Positions 63,444 through 64,000 of a stretch of DNA of 64,000 nucleotides are shown here, piece by piece. Numbering within the stretch: the stretch's first letter is position 1; every line of letters begins with the position of its first letter. This DNA comes from Chloroflexota bacterium. GTDB taxonomy: Bacteria > Chloroflexota > Dehalococcoidia > Bin125. The notes under the pieces were generated by a model that made no database searches, was not told the DNA's origin, and saw only the letters and a list, made by a program, of their open reading frames with translations. The stretch is taken from the NCBI GenBank assembly GCA_009838915.1, contig VXQT01000034.1, positions 37,896-101,895 on the forward strand, given 5' to 3'. A program made the position numbers and the translations under genes.

Positions 63444-64000
63444 CTAGTGTTCCGCCGCCTCATCGTGGTGCTCGTCGTGGTCGCCGACCGCGGTCGAAGC
63501 GAAGACGAGCGTCAACATGGCGAAGACGAAGGCCTGGATGAATCCGACGAAGACCTCGAGTCCGAAGAAGACCGTGGGCACGACGAACGCAACCAGGAAC
63601 ATCGAGATGAATAGCACCACTTCGCCGGCGAAGATGTTTCCGAACAGACGGAAGGTGAACGAGATCACGCGTCCGACCTCGGAGACGATTTCGAGTATGC
63701 CGACAAAGACGCCCATCGGCCCCTTGACGATGGCGTGCGAACCGACGCCGATGTACTTGCCGAAGTTGGCGCCGATGCCGACGCCGCGCATGCCGAAGTA
63801 CTGCACGGCGAGGAACGACCAGAGCGCCAGCGCCAGCGGCAGGTTCACGTCGGAGGCCAGGGCCCTGAAGATCGGGAAGATGTGGCCGACGGTCTCGCCG
63901 GCGAAGCCCTGATCTTCGAGCTCAATCACGAAGCCGATATGCGCCGTGTTGACGGTCGTCAGCGCGGCCTGACCGGAGCAACTGCGGTCGTCGGAGGGCA
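63444..64000 (-). CDS. atpB: ATP synthase F0 a subunit, 5' end beyond window
   Basis: The C-terminal 184 codons of the stator channel subunit are present, and the frame stays open to the window edge, so the start is missing. The essential Arg lies in SFTFRLFGNIFAGEVV. Membrane helices flank it (VNLPLALALWSFLAVQYFG, LFISMFLVAFVVPTVFFGLE). The C terminus is His/Asp/Glu-rich (GDHDEHHDEAAEH), an unusual charged tail. It is the first atp gene visible. Confidence 0.94.
   Translation of the reverse strand, partial: PSDDRSCSGQAALTTVNTAHIGFVIELEDQGFAGETVGHIFPIFRALASDVNLPLALALWSFLAVQYFGMRGVGIGANFGKYIGVGSHAIVKGPMGVFVGILEIVSEVGRVISFTFRLFGNIFAGEVVLFISMFLVAFVVPTVFFGLEVFVGFIQAFVFAMLTLVFASTAVGDHDEHHDEAAEH

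Overview
The window is GC-rich bacterial chromosome, most likely from a Chloroflexota-type (SAR202/Dehalococcoidia-like) bacterium. This placement is an inference from gene content: several LLM-class flavin-dependent oxidoreductases, haloacid/haloalkane dehalogenase-like hydrolases, a single-chain biotin-dependent acyl-CoA carboxylase, D-aminoacylase-type amidohydrolases, a Rex repressor and many apparently leaderless genes. There is no rRNA in the window to confirm it. The first 54 bases are an almost pure C tract that cuts off a gene, which looks like a contig-end artefact.

Layout. 0-4.4 kb: three tandem peptide-type ABC substrate-binding lipoproteins on the minus strand, the leftmost only a stub. 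4.5-10.8 kb: a methyltransferase, a small membrane protein, an ABC-2 exporter pair, a beta-lactamase-fold hydrolase, an unknown protein and a 2-hydroxyacid dehydrogenase. 10.8-14.6 kb: housekeeping genes tsaE, tsaB, ndk, rsfS and mnmA plus two small membrane proteins. 14.6-17.8 kb: leuC and leuA behind a structured leader. 17.9-19.8 kb: a small, less GC-rich island with an amber-interrupted gene, a PD-(D/E)XK nuclease-like gene and a 247-bp inverted-repeat element. 19.8-27.8 kb: two near-duplicate amidohydrolases, an acyl-CoA carboxyltransferase, an LLM oxidoreductase and an acyl-CoA ligase. 27.9-28.1 kb: two tRNA-Ser genes. 28.1-31.4 kb: a two-component system with a partner lipoprotein.

31.6-42.7 kb: two carboxylesterases plus the remnant of a third, a haloalkane-dehalogenase-like hydrolase, an LLM oxidoreductase, an aminotransferase, a phytanoyl-CoA dioxygenase-like protein and a 1132-residue fused acyl-CoA carboxylase. 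42.7-45 kb: leuB and leuD flanking two tiny paralogous Cys-rich proteins. 45-49.1 kb: a fluoroacetate-dehalogenase-like hydrolase, an acetoacetate-decarboxylase-like protein, another LLM oxidoreductase and a stand-alone HsdR-N-like nuclease. 49.2-54.2 kb: gyrA, an unknown protein, an aldo-keto reductase and rex. 54.3-64 kb (minus strand): the F-type ATP synthase genes atpB-E-F-H-A-G-(HAD hydrolase)-D-C, then murA and a divergent MreB-like gene.

Themes. Much of the accessory content fits uptake and oxidative, hydrolytic or dehalogenating attack on organic matter, with products passed through CoA ligation and carboxylation. Local tandem duplication recurs (binding proteins, amidohydrolases, esterases, Cys-rich microproteins, tRNA-Ser). 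Two genome-wide signals stand out. One is a GC-rich intergenic repeat whose small hairpin arms covary between copies and which can fold as a three-way junction. The other is a promoter class in which a TANNNT hexamer lies exactly six bases before the start codon.
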